NCBI GenBank assembly: GCA_002282445.1
Contig: NCJK01000001.1
Span: 682,001-746,000 of the forward strand
Direction of reading: 5' to 3'
DNA from: Burkholderiales bacterium 39-55-53
GTDB taxonomy: Bacteria > Pseudomonadota > Gammaproteobacteria > Burkholderiales > Burkholderiaceae_C
Length of the DNA: 64,000 nucleotides
Each line of letters opens with the position of its first letter. Position 1 is the first letter of the stretch. The notes below the pieces were generated by a model that saw nothing but the letters and a program-made list of their open reading frames with translations, had not been told where the DNA came from and did no database searches. Of the stretch, positions 46,635 to 54,853 are shown piece after piece. The translations under genes and the position numbers were made by a program.

Positions 46635-48503
46635 ATGCAATCACACAAATCTTCCTTGTTAGCGCTGTCAGTGGGCGCGGTGGGCGTGGTGTATGGCGAC
46701 ATCGGCACGAGCGTGCTGTACGCCATGAAAGAGGTGTTTGGCTCAGGCCATGTGCCTTTCACACCCGACAACGTGTATGGCATCTTGTCCATCTTCTTTT
46801 GGACGCTGACGGTCATCATTTCACTGAAATACGTCACCTTGATCTTGCGCGCAGACAACCACGGCGAAGGCGGCTTGGTGGCCATGCTGGCCTTGGCGTC
46901 AAGTGCAGTCAAAGACAAGCCACGCCTTCACCGCACCATGCTGGTGGTGGGTATTTTTGGCACCTGCTTGTTTTATGGCGATGGCGTCATCACGCCTGCC
47001 ATTTCGGTGCTGTCTGCGGCCGAAGGCTTAGAGGTGATTTCGCCCGACTTCAAGCGCTTTGTCATGCCGATGACCTTGGTCATTTTGTTTGGCCTGTTTG
47101 CCGTGCAAAAGCATGGCACAGCAGGCATAGGAAAGTTCTTTGGCCCCATCACCTTGGTGTGGTTTGCCGCCATTTCGGCCTTGGGTCTCCTGCACATTGC
47201 GCAAGAGCCCGCTATTTTGTGGGCCATCAGCCCACACTATGCGTTCAACTTCATCATCGAACAGCCGGGCACGACCTTCATCATCTTGGGTGCGGTGGTG
47301 TTGTGCGTGACGGGTGGCGAAGCTTTGTATGCTGACATGGGCCACTTTGGCAAAAAACCCATTCGATTGGCATGGTTTGCCGTGGTCATGCCTTCGCTCA
47401 CGCTCAACTACTTTGGCCAGGGTGCATTGCTCTTGCGCGAGCCCGATGCAGTGGCCAACCCGTTTTTCAACATGGCCCCCGATTGGGCACTCATTCCCAT
47501 GGTTGTGCTGGCCACAGCCGCTACGGTCATTGCGTCGCAAGCCCTCATTTCTGGCGCATTCAGCGTGACCAAACAAGTCATTCAACTGGGCTTTTTGCCC
47601 CGTATGCAAATTGATCACACCAGCGAGCACGACACCGGCCAAATTTACATGCCCTTTGTGAACTGGGGCTTGTTTGCCATCATCGTGTTGGCAGTGGGTA
47701 TGTTCCGCTCATCCAGCAATTTGGCGGCGGCTTATGGCATTGCGGTGTGCACTGACATGCTCATCACCACGGTGCTCACCTTCTTTGTGATTCGCTACAG
47801 CTGGAAATACCCGCTGTGGTTATGCCTCTTGGCTACCAGCGGTTTCTTGGTGGTCGACCTCGCGTTTTGGGCGTCCAACTTGCTCAAACTCGCTGATGGC
47901 GGCTGGTTTCCCTTGGTCATCGCAGGCGGCATTTTGGTGGTCATGCTTACTTGGCGTGATGGTCGCGATTTGCTTGGGAAAGTCAACCGCTCCCACGCCA
48001 TGATGTTGCCTTCATTTTTAGAAGGCCTGTATCGCTCGCCGCCCATGCGTGTAGAAGGCACAGCGGTTTTCATGTCGACCCAGTTTGGCATGGTGCCCAA
48101 TGCGTTTTTCCACAACCTCAAACACAACAAAGTGCTGCACAGCACCAATTTGTTTGTGACCGTGCAAAACCACGAAATTCCATATGTCGACGTCAAAGAC
48201 CGACTGGGTGTGCAGTACCTTGAGAACAACTGCTGGCAGGTGGTCATTCACTATGGCTTCAAAGACTACCCCGATGTACCTTTGGCCTTGGCCCCTTTGT
48301 CTGAACGCGGCTGCGATTTAGAGCCCATGCGCACCAGCTACTTCTTGTCACGCGACAGCATCGTGCCCACGGTGGGCGAAGGCATGTCAGAGTGGCGCGA
48401 AAAGCTGTTTGCCCAAATGCACCTCAACGCCAGTTCTGCGGCCGACTTTTTGAAAGTTCCTAGCAATGCCGTGGTTGAACTGGGTAGCAAGATAGAAATC
48501 TAA
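46635..48503 (+). CDS. kup: Low-affinity potassium transport protein Kup
   Basis: 622-residue membrane protein of the KUP/HAK/KT family, about 12 membrane segments, with the family N-terminus [23 protein letters not shown] and the conserved [16 protein letters not shown], followed by a cytoplasmic C-terminal domain ([24 protein letters not shown]). Imports K+ with protons. It follows the RCK-type gene by 13 bases and is probably co-transcribed with it. Confidence 0.97.
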   Translation: MQSHKSSLLALSVGAVGVVYGDIGTSVLYAMKEVFGSGHVPFTPDNVYGILSIFFWTLTVIISLKYVTLILRADNHGEGGLVAMLALASSAVKDKPRLHRTMLVVGIFGTCLFYGDGVITPAISVLSAAEGLEVISPDFKRFVMPMTLVILFGLFAVQKHGTAGIGKFFGPITLVWFAAISALGLLHIAQEPAILWAISPHYAFNFIIEQPGTTFIILGAVVLCVTGGEALYADMGHFGKKPIRLAWFAVVMPSLTLNYFGQGALLLREPDAVANPFFNMAPDWALIPMVVLATAATVIASQALISGAFSVTKQVIQLGFLPRMQIDHTSEHDTGQIYMPFVNWGLFAIIVLAVGMFRSSSNLAAAYGIAVCTDMLITTVLTFFVIRYSWKYPLWLCLLATSGFLVVDLAFWASNLLKLADGGWFPLVIAGGILVVMLTWRDGRDLLGKVNRSHAMMLPSFLEGLYRSPPMRVEGTAVFMSTQFGMVPNAFFHNLKHNKVLHSTNLFVTVQNHEIPYVDVKDRLGVQYLENNCWQVVIHYGFKDYPDVPLALAPLSERGCDLEPMRTSYFLSRDSIVPTVGEGMSEWREKLFAQMHLNASSAADFLKVPSNAVVELGSKIEI

Positions 48504-48515
48504 AGCTACGCAAAT

Positions 48516-48565
48516 GAAATACAGCTCACTCTTCTCCAGGCGGGTACTTGCTTGAGCTGTATTTC
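48516..48565. repeat. Perfect 13-bp inverted repeat at the kup / PsiE-family gene junction
   Basis: GAAATACAGCTCA (48516-48528) and TGAGCTGTATTTC (48553-48565) form a perfect stem with a 24-base loop. The left arm contains the stop codon of the minus-strand gene, and the loop its last eight codons. Neither side has a T-run, so it is not a classic intrinsic terminator; it could protect the 3' ends of the two convergent mRNAs. Confidence 0.7.
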
Positions 48566-48924
48566 ACGATCAAGACGCTACAGGACAACAACAAAATTGT
48601 TGCGCTACCCAAAAGAATATGGACAGGATCTCCATGAGAGCTGGCCACATCTGCCAAGTAGCGAGTCATGGCCGCGATCGCGATGTACATCACGAAACGC
48701 ACAGGCATGCGGCTGGTGTTGAAATAGATGCCAACCATGGCAATGATTTCTAGAAAAATAAACATCAACAGCAAATCCTGAACCGTCACATTGCCTCGGG
48801 CGTAGATTTCGCCAACCTCATGGACAGCGGCGAATACCGATGCGAACGCAATCGAGAACAGCGTGACACGTTGAAAAATGCTGACGAGCGTGTTTCCGAA
48901 TTGATCAACCTTATCAAAGCGCAT
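48526..48924 (-). CDS. PsiE-family membrane protein
   Basis: 132 residues with four membrane segments (about 15-35, 48-66, 75-90 and 101-122). The sequence VHEVGEIYARGNVTVQDLLLMFIFLEIIAMVGIYFNTSRMPVRFVMYIAIAAMTR is characteristic of the phosphate-starvation-inducible PsiE family, whose function is unknown. It follows the channel gene by 12 bases in the same direction, so they are probably one operon. Confidence 0.85.
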   Translation of the reverse strand: MRFDKVDQFGNTLVSIFQRVTLFSIAFASVFAAVHEVGEIYARGNVTVQDLLLMFIFLEIIAMVGIYFNTSRMPVRFVMYIAIAAMTRYLADVASSHGDPVHILLGSATILLLSCSVLIVKYSSSKYPPGEE

Positions 48925-48936
48925 GGCTTCTCCTAT

Positions 48937-49788
48937 TTATTTGGAACGTGCCAACTGCTCTTTGAGCAGGTTTTTTAGCTCGTCCAAGTCTTTTTTCTGG
49001 TCTGCCACTTGTTGACGAAGTGCCGACACGTCTTGGTGAATGCTGCGTTCTTCGTGCTTGATCTTGGTGGTGTCTTTTTCTAAGTTGTTCAGCGAATCAA
49101 CGATGACTGCAATGAACATGTTCACCACCACGAAGGTGGAGATCATGATGAACAGCAAAAAGAAAATCCACGCCTGAGGCATCTTCTCCATGATGGGGCG
49201 CGCCACGCCTTCAGACCAACCTTCCAAGGTCATGACCTGAAAAAGCGTGAAGGCGCTGTCACCCATGCTGCCGAAAAGTTCAGGGAAGTCTTGACCAAAC
49301 AAGTTGGTGGCCATGACAGAGAACACATAAAAGATGATGGCAGTCAGACCAGCCACCGATGCCAAGCTAGGCAGCGAGTTCAACAAACCAGCCACCACGG
49401 TGCGCATGCTCTCGATTTTGTTAATCAATCGCAACACCCGCAGCACGCGCAAGGCTCGCAACACTGAGAACGACTCTGTTGCCGGAATCACAGCGATGCC
49501 CACCACCACAAGATCAAAGACGCACCAAGGGTCGGTGAAGAATTTGATGCCTCGGGCTGTAATCAACAACAGAATTTCAAAAATGAAAACCGCCAAAATG
49601 GCGTGGTCCAGCAAGACCAGTTCGGCTCCAAACGCCTGCATCACTGCTGGACTGGTCTCCAGACCCAGCAAAGCTGCATTCAACACAATTAAAAATACTA
49701 TGAAGTGTTGAACCTTGGGGTGGTTCACGAATCGTTCAATTTTTTGCTTCCACTCAGGCAGCTGTGGGTCAATTTCTACGGGTTTCAT
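48937..49788 (-). CDS. Bacterial voltage-gated cation channel (NaChBac/BacNav type)
   Basis: 283 residues with six membrane segments in one 6-TM unit that would form a tetramer. S1 starts at about 28; S4 has arginines at every third position (Arg111, 114, 117, 120); the pore loop and filter are TLEGWSE (187-193), followed by S6 (AWIFFLLFIMISTFVVVNMFIAVIVDSLNN) and a C-terminal coiled coil (about 245-280). Sodium-selective relatives have TLESWSM or TLESWAS; here position 4 is glycine and position 7 glutamate, changes associated with calcium permeability. Ion selectivity is therefore open. Confidence 0.93.
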   Translation of the reverse strand: MKPVEIDPQLPEWKQKIERFVNHPKVQHFIVFLIVLNAALLGLETSPAVMQAFGAELVLLDHAILAVFIFEILLLITARGIKFFTDPWCVFDLVVVGIAVIPATESFSVLRALRVLRVLRLINKIESMRTVVAGLLNSLPSLASVAGLTAIIFYVFSVMATNLFGQDFPELFGSMGDSAFTLFQVMTLEGWSEGVARPIMEKMPQAWIFFLLFIMISTFVVVNMFIAVIVDSLNNLEKDTTKIKHEERSIHQDVSALRQQVADQKKDLDELKNLLKEQLARSK

Positions 49789-50001
49789 TGCTCTGTTGAT
49801 TTTTGATAATTGCGTGAGACTTTAGCTGAATTTAGGGATTTCAAAATCCAAAAAACGTGGTCTTTTCAGGAGTGCACCCACCAGTAATCTGATCTGTTGG
49901 TCGAAAGCACTTTTCTAAATTAGCCGGTTCGAGATTGCGTTGTTAGATAAAAAAATAAAAAGGGGGCATATTTGTGTCATAATATTGGTCTTCTCTCCCG
50001 T

Positions 50002-50086
50002 GCCCGGGTGGTGAAATTGGTAGACGCAGGGGACTCAAAATCCCCCGCCGCGAGGCGTGCCGGTTCGATTCCGGCCCCGGGCACCA
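50002..50086 (+). tRNA. tRNA-Leu (anticodon CAA)
   Basis: Acceptor GCCCGGG (50002-50008) pairs with CCCGGGC (50076-50082), followed by discriminator A and an encoded CCA. The anticodon stem GGGGA/TCCCC encloses loop CTCAAAA with anticodon CAA; the T-arm is CCGGTTCGATTCCGG and a long variable arm (GCCGCGAGGCG) fits a class II leucine tRNA. A CATAAT box at 49977-49982 is a possible -10 element. The 213-base gap before it holds nothing else I recognise. Confidence 0.97.
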
Positions 50087-50131
50087 TCGGTATCTTTTAC
50101 CGTCCTGACTCGATAGCGCGCCATCAAGCAT

Positions 50132-51613
50132 ATGAATGACGACGACTTTACCGGCATAGTCAGAAGTGGCTCACAGCACAGTGTTTCGGTTTCCGAACAC
50201 ACTGGCAATGCAAAAACCCCAAAAAACATCGTCGCTTCTAACGAAGAAGAAACCGCGGCACGCAAACGCGCGGCCGAACAAAAAACACTTGCTGAACTAG
50301 AAGCCAAGAAAGCCTTGGCCGCCGCACTGGCAGAGCACACAGAACACATCGCCACAGACGACAGTGCCGCAGACGCCAACATCCAGAAAATCGCAGCCGA
50401 CAAAGCTGCACAAAATCGCCAGGCCATTGCAGAAGGCGGCGCGACAGCGCCCAATGTGCAAAGCGTGTCTACCGACGTGCTCGATGCCAACATTCAAAAC
50501 ATCGGCACTGACAAGATCCAAGCCAATGTGCAGAACGTTGCTGCCGACAAAGGCATTGCGGCCAATGTGCAAAACGTGTCGGTGGATGTCATTGCAGCCA
50601 ATCAGCAAAAGCTCGATGCTGACAAAGGCATTCAAGACAACCGACAAGGTCTTCCAACAGATGCCATCGCAGCCAATCGCCAAAACGTAGGCGGCGGCAA
50701 CATTGCAGCGAACAACCAAAACGTGAATGGTGAAAAAGCCATTGAAGCCAACCGTCAAGACATTCCAACCAATGTCATTGCTGCCAATGTGCAAGACATC
50801 GCCATCGATGGCATTGCAGCCAACAAACAAGCCTTAGGCACAAGCAGCTTTAGCGCCAACAACCAAGCTGTTGGGCAAGACACAACCGGCTTAAATCGCC
50901 AAGGCATCGACAACGGCCCAGCCGCCGCGCCCAACTTGCAAGGTTTGCCTGCGGATGAGGCCATCAACAACCGCCAAACTCTCGCTGGCGACGCCAATGC
51001 CGATAACCGCCAAGGCATTCCGACCAATGGCAATGTTGCAAATGAGCAAGGCGTGCCTAAGCTCGCCATTCAAGACAACAAGCAGCCCCTGCCCCAAGAC
51101 AACTTGGCTGCCAACAACCAAGCGCTTGCCAACCCACCGGGCATAGGGCCCAACAACCAACCGATCGCCACAGATGCGGCCGCGCTGAACCGACAAGCTG
51201 CGCCAGAAGATGCTCCGCCTGGCCTCAATCGTCAAGGCGTGGACAACGGCAAGATTGAATCGCACTTTGAGCAGTTGCCATCCGAAACTGTTGAGCGCAA
51301 AAAAGTTGATTTCCCAACCAGCACGGCCAGTGGTAGCACCAGACAGCCAGCTGCTGTTGCTGGGCAGACTTCAGCCGCCAAACCCGTTGCCAAAGCTGCT
51401 GTGCCGCGTGCACCGGCCACAGAAGCCGAAAAGCAACAGGCCAAACTCAAGCGTGAGCAAGCCAACGACGCGTTTCATGGCCGTCTTGCGGGAATCAAAA
51501 ACAACGTGGATGCGCTGAACCACCGACTCACCGACTTCGAAGACAAAGTACACAAAGAAGATGCCAAGCTCGACAAAGGTGACCCAGACGACTTCAAAGT
51601 CGAATTGGACTAA
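50132..51613 (+). CDS. Protein with 24 Asn-x-Gln repeats; function unknown
   Basis: 493 residues, not recognised. After an Ala/Glu-rich helical N-terminus (about 38-75) come 24 degenerate repeats spaced 12 or 13 residues apart between Asn83 and Asn366, each with an invariant N-x-Q core and a loose form AANxQx(I/V/L)xxDx(I). A Pro/Ala linker (about 395-430) leads to a charged, probably coiled-coil C-terminus (EAEKQQAKLKREQANDAF...DFEDKVHKED). There is no signal peptide, membrane segment or cysteine. It begins 45 bases after tRNA-Leu, has no clear Shine-Dalgarno sequence and is followed by its own terminator. Possibly a repetitive solenoid or scaffold; that is speculation. Confidence 0.8.
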   Translation: MNDDDFTGIVRSGSQHSVSVSEHTGNAKTPKNIVASNEEETAARKRAAEQKTLAELEAKKALAAALAEHTEHIATDDSAADANIQKIAADKAAQNRQAIAEGGATAPNVQSVSTDVLDANIQNIGTDKIQANVQNVAADKGIAANVQNVSVDVIAANQQKLDADKGIQDNRQGLPTDAIAANRQNVGGGNIAANNQNVNGEKAIEANRQDIPTNVIAANVQDIAIDGIAANKQALGTSSFSANNQAVGQDTTGLNRQGIDNGPAAAPNLQGLPADEAINNRQTLAGDANADNRQGIPTNGNVANEQGVPKLAIQDNKQPLPQDNLAANNQALANPPGIGPNNQPIATDAAALNRQAAPEDAPPGLNRQGVDNGKIESHFEQLPSETVERKKVDFPTSTASGSTRQPAAVAGQTSAAKPVAKAAVPRAPATEAEKQQAKLKREQANDAFHGRLAGIKNNVDALNHRLTDFEDKVHKEDAKLDKGDPDDFKVELD

Positions 51614-51663
51614 GGACTGTCACCCAGATGCCACGGGTTTGATACCCACCTGATTACGATGCA

Positions 51664-51695
51664 GCCTGCCTCACACGCAGGCTTTTTTGTTTTTG
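51664..51695 (+). terminator. Rho-independent terminator after the repeat-protein gene
   Basis: GCCTGC (51664-51669) and GCAGGC (51677-51682) form a 6-bp stem with a 7-base loop, followed by TTTTTTGTTTTT. It ends the upstream transcript just before the next start codon. Confidence 0.85.
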
Positions 51696-51704
51696 GAGCG
51701 CACC

Positions 51705-52826
51705 TTGAGTCACCTCTTTTCTGAATTCACCCTCACCTCGCCGCGCGGGCCGCTCACGCTGGCCAACCGGGCCATCGTGGCCCCCATGTGCCAATACTCG
51801 GCTGACAACGGTCGGGCTACAGATTGGCACTTGGCGCATTGGGCGAGCTTGCTCAACAGCGGCGCGGCCATGTTCATCATCGAGGCCACGGCTGTCGTGC
51901 CCGAAGGGCGCATCACACCGCTGTGCTTAGGCTTGTGGGATGACGCGACGGCAGCAGCGTTGCAAGACAAGCTGCATCGTGCGCGCAAGCTCGCACCTCA
52001 AGTGCCTGTGTGTATCCAGCTCGCACACGCAGGGCGCAAGGCCTCGAGTGCAGCGCCTTGGCAAGGCGGCCAGTTGTTGACGCCAGCGCAAGGTGGCTGG
52101 GCCACTGAAGCGCCATCAGCCGTTCCCCACTTGGCGCAAGAAACCCCACCCCACGAGCTGGATATCGCTGGCCTCGAGCGCATCAAACAGGCCTTCGTCA
52201 AAGCCGCCCAACGTGCCGATGCCATGGGCATTGAAGCCATCGAGCTGCACAGCGCACACGGCTATTTGCTGCACGAATTTTTATCCCCCATCGCCAATCA
52301 CCGCACCGATGCCTACGGCGGCAACTTTGACAACCGCACGCGTTTTCCGATGGAAGTGTTCGAAGCCGTGCGTGCTGTTTACAAAGGCACACTGGGCATG
52401 CGTATCTCGGCCTCTGACTGGGTAGAGAACGGCTGGACACCCGAGGAAACTGCCGACTTCTCGCTGCGCTTGAAGCTCGCAGGCGCAGACTTTGTGCACA
52501 TCTCATCCGGCGGCGTAGCTGCGCAACAAAAAATTGCGATCGGCCCCGACTACCAAGTGCCTTTTGCCAAACTGGTGAAACAAAAAACAGGGATGCCGAC
52601 CATTGCCGTTGGCCTGATCACCGAACCTCAACAAGCCGAAGACATCTTGGTGCGCGGCGATGCTGATTTGATCGCCCTCGCTCGCGCCTTCCTCTACAAG
52701 CCCCGTTGGGTTTGGGAAGCCGCTGCGGCTTTGAACGGCAAAGTGCAAGCCAGCCCACAGTACTGGCGGTGCATGCCGCGTGAAGCGCAAGGTATTTTTG
52801 AGTCAGTACAGATGGGCCAGCGCTGA
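51705..52826 (+). CDS. NADH:flavin oxidoreductase, old yellow enzyme family (YqjM/NamA-like)
   Basis: FMN-dependent ene-reductase of about 373 residues. MCQYSADNGRATDWHLAHW is the signature of the YqjM (thermophilic-like) OYE class, with catalytic HSAHGYLLHEFLSP and RTDAYGGN, and VGLITEPQQAEDILVRGDADLIALARAFL near the end. The natural substrate is unknown. The frame opens at a TTG at 51687 inside the terminator; the TTG at 51705 is preceded by GGAG with good spacing and is the likelier start. Confidence 0.9.
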   Translation: MSHLFSEFTLTSPRGPLTLANRAIVAPMCQYSADNGRATDWHLAHWASLLNSGAAMFIIEATAVVPEGRITPLCLGLWDDATAAALQDKLHRARKLAPQVPVCIQLAHAGRKASSAAPWQGGQLLTPAQGGWATEAPSAVPHLAQETPPHELDIAGLERIKQAFVKAAQRADAMGIEAIELHSAHGYLLHEFLSPIANHRTDAYGGNFDNRTRFPMEVFEAVRAVYKGTLGMRISASDWVENGWTPEETADFSLRLKLAGADFVHISSGGVAAQQKIAIGPDYQVPFAKLVKQKTGMPTIAVGLITEPQQAEDILVRGDADLIALARAFLYKPRWVWEAAAALNGKVQASPQYWRCMPREAQGIFESVQMGQR

Positions 52827-52850
52827 ATGACGAAACCCAAGGCCATCTAG

Positions 52851-53765
52851 TCAGACTAAGCCATCTTTGACGTCTGCATAGCGCAGCTGCAAACGCAGCT
52901 CGCGCTTCATGCGCGTGTTCACCATGCGGCGTGACTCGCTCATGAAACTGAGTTGCATGGCAGGCAGCTCAGTTTGCGCTTGGGCACGGCTGATACGCGG
53001 GGGCTTGGCCAAGGCATACAAGCCAGCGGCCATGTCGAAGTAGTCGCCCATCCTCATTTGACTGTCATCGTTCACGTTGTAAACACGTTGTGGCTTGCCG
53101 CGCCATACAGCCAATTGACACGCCCGCGCCAAATCGTCGGCATGGATGTGGTTAGTGAACACATCATCCTCACGCGCCAGCACGGGCGTACCGCGCAGCA
53201 AGCGATCACGTGGCGTGCCGCCTTCGCGGTCTGGCGCATAGATGCCGGGGATGCGCAGCACACTCACCCGCACAGGGCTAGAGCGTAAACGCCCCAAATG
53301 ACGAACGCGTGCTTCGGCATCCACACGGCGCAGGGCTCTGGGCGTGATGGGGTTCACCGTGCGGCTTTCTTCCACCCACGCGCCTTCGCAGTCGCCATAC
53401 ACACCAGTGGTCGAGCCGTACACCACGCTCAGCGGTGCGCTACGGCGCATCAGCATTCGACTCACCGCCAAAGTACGTGGGTCTGTATTGCCCTGCAAGG
53501 GCGGCGGGGCCAAGTGCAACACACGCGTGGCCCAACCCGCCAAGCGTTGCAAAGAGGCTGGCACATCCAAATTACCCACCACAGGCGTCACACCTTGGGC
53601 TCGCAAGGCCGCCACACGATCAGGGCTAGAGGTGAGCGCCACCACCCGCACATGGCGCTGGACGCGCACCACGCGCTGGCCCACATCACCGCAGCCAATG
53701 ATGAGCAAACGTTCGCGTTTGAAGCGAGAAGGCAAAGCGCCGAGGGGGGATTGATTGGAAGGCAA
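52851..53765 (-). CDS. NAD(P)-binding epimerase-like protein (YeeZ type, atypical SDR)
   Basis: About 304 residues. The Rossmann motif is RLLIIGCGDVGQRVV, followed by ALTSSPDRVAALRAQGVTPVVGNLD, VVYGSTTGVYGD and LRIPGIYAPDREG; the catalytic YxxxK of typical SDRs is not in its usual place. Resembles E. coli YeeZ, of unknown function. No ATG is available near the N-terminus; the TTG at 53765 or a later TTG must be the start. It overlaps the promoter region of the divergent ferredoxin-reductase gene. Confidence 0.8.
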   Translation of the reverse strand: MPSNQSPLGALPSRFKRERLLIIGCGDVGQRVVRVQRHVRVVALTSSPDRVAALRAQGVTPVVGNLDVPASLQRLAGWATRVLHLAPPPLQGNTDPRTLAVSRMLMRRSAPLSVVYGSTTGVYGDCEGAWVEESRTVNPITPRALRRVDAEARVRHLGRLRSSPVRVSVLRIPGIYAPDREGGTPRDRLLRGTPVLAREDDVFTNHIHADDLARACQLAVWRGKPQRVYNVNDDSQMRMGDYFDMAAGLYALAKPPRISRAQAQTELPAMQLSFMSESRRMVNTRMKRELRLQLRYADVKDGLV

Positions 53766-53780
53766 AATACACCCTATAAA
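53751..53780 (+). promoter_or_regulatory. Candidate promoter of the ferredoxin-reductase gene
   Basis: TTGATT (53751-53756), 18-base spacer, TATAAA (53775-53780). It lies 20 bases before the start codon and overlaps the presumed start of the divergent gene. Confidence 0.45.
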
Positions 53781-53799
53781 AGTTCAAGGATACCCAAAG

Positions 53800-54831
53800 A
53801 TGAGTTTCAACATCACGGTCCAACCCAGCGGCCGCGCATTCACCGCCACTTCTGACGAAACCTTGCTGGCTGCCGGCCTGCGCCAAGGCATTGGCCTGCC
53901 CTACGGCTGCAAGGACGGCGCATGCGGCTCTTGCAAGTGCAAAAAGATTTCAGGCGAAGTGACCCACGGCAAACACCAAGAAAAAGCCCTCAGCCCTGAA
54001 GAAGCGGCCAACGGCTTTGTGCTGACCTGCTGCGCCACTGCGCACAGCGATGTGGTGCTCGAATCTCGCCAAGTGGTGGAAGAAGGCGCGTTCCCCATTA
54101 AGAAAATGCCCGTGCGTGTGGTCTCGTTGGAGAAAGCCTCGCACGACGTGATGATCGTCAAGCTGCAACTGCCCGCCACCGACCCGATGAAATTCCATGC
54201 AGGTCAGTACGTTGACTTTTTGTTGCGCGACGGCGACCGCCGCAGCTACTCGATGGCCAATGCACCGCACACCTTTGTGGAAGGCTCTCCAGCGATTGAG
54301 CTTCATATCCGTCACATGCCCGGTGGCAAGTTCACCGACCACGTGTTTGGCGCGATGAAAGAAAAAGAAATCCAACGCATCGAAGGCCCACAAGGCAGTT
54401 TCTTCTTGCGCGAGGACTCTGACAAACCTTTGGTGTTCTTGGCCTCTGGCACTGGCTTTGCCCCCATCAAAGCCATCATGGAACACATGCAACACAAGGG
54501 CATCACACGCCCCGTGACGCTCTACTGGGGTGGTCGCCGCCCAGCCGACTTGTACATGCACGACTGGGTGCAAGCCCAAGCCGCCGCCATGCCAAACCTC
54601 ACCTATGTGCCTGTGGTGTCTGACGCTTTGCCCGAAGACAACTGGACTGGCCGCACAGGCTTTGTGCATGCCGCTGTACTGCAAGATCATGCCGACCTCA
54701 GCGGCTACCAGGTGTATGCCTGCGGCGCACCCATCGTGGTGGATTCAGCACGCGCGAGCTACGCGCAAGCGGGTTTGCCCTCAGATGAGTTTTATGCAGA
54801 TTCGTTCACTTCTGCGGCTGACAAAGTCTAA
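53800..54831 (+). CDS. 2Fe-2S ferredoxin / NAD(P)H reductase (AscD-like)
   Basis: 343 residues: an N-terminal plant-type ferredoxin with cluster cysteines 37, 42, 45 and 77 (YGCKDGACGSCKC, TCCA), then an FAD domain (RRSYSMANAP) and an NAD domain (FLASGTGFAPIKAIMEH). It belongs to the family annotated as CDP-6-deoxy-delta-3,4-glucoseen reductase, but no deoxysugar genes are present, so it is probably a general electron-transfer reductase for an oxygenase or desaturase. The frame opens earlier at 53755; the ATG at 53800 with CAAGGA upstream matches the ferredoxin N-terminus. Confidence 0.9.
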   Translation: MSFNITVQPSGRAFTATSDETLLAAGLRQGIGLPYGCKDGACGSCKCKKISGEVTHGKHQEKALSPEEAANGFVLTCCATAHSDVVLESRQVVEEGAFPIKKMPVRVVSLEKASHDVMIVKLQLPATDPMKFHAGQYVDFLLRDGDRRSYSMANAPHTFVEGSPAIELHIRHMPGGKFTDHVFGAMKEKEIQRIEGPQGSFFLREDSDKPLVFLASGTGFAPIKAIMEHMQHKGITRPVTLYWGGRRPADLYMHDWVQAQAAAMPNLTYVPVVSDALPEDNWTGRTGFVHAAVLQDHADLSGYQVYACGAPIVVDSARASYAQAGLPSDEFYADSFTSAADKV

Positions 54832-54853
54832 CTTTCCAGCTTAGACTGCGGCT

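Noticed and set aside
49943..50493. Two minus-strand open frames of 62 and 152 codons
   Set aside because: They run across the tRNA-Leu gene and the N-terminal part of the repeat-protein gene on the opposite strand, and show no recognisable domain.
50002..51613. Integrative element at tRNA-Leu
   Set aside because: No integrase, no repeated tRNA 3' end and no phage or plasmid genes were seen downstream; the following genes look chromosomal.
53298..53855. 185-codon plus-strand frame opposite the epimerase-like gene
   Set aside because: It is a shadow of the minus-strand gene: His/Arg/Gln-rich translation without a domain, and it runs into the ferredoxin-reductase start.
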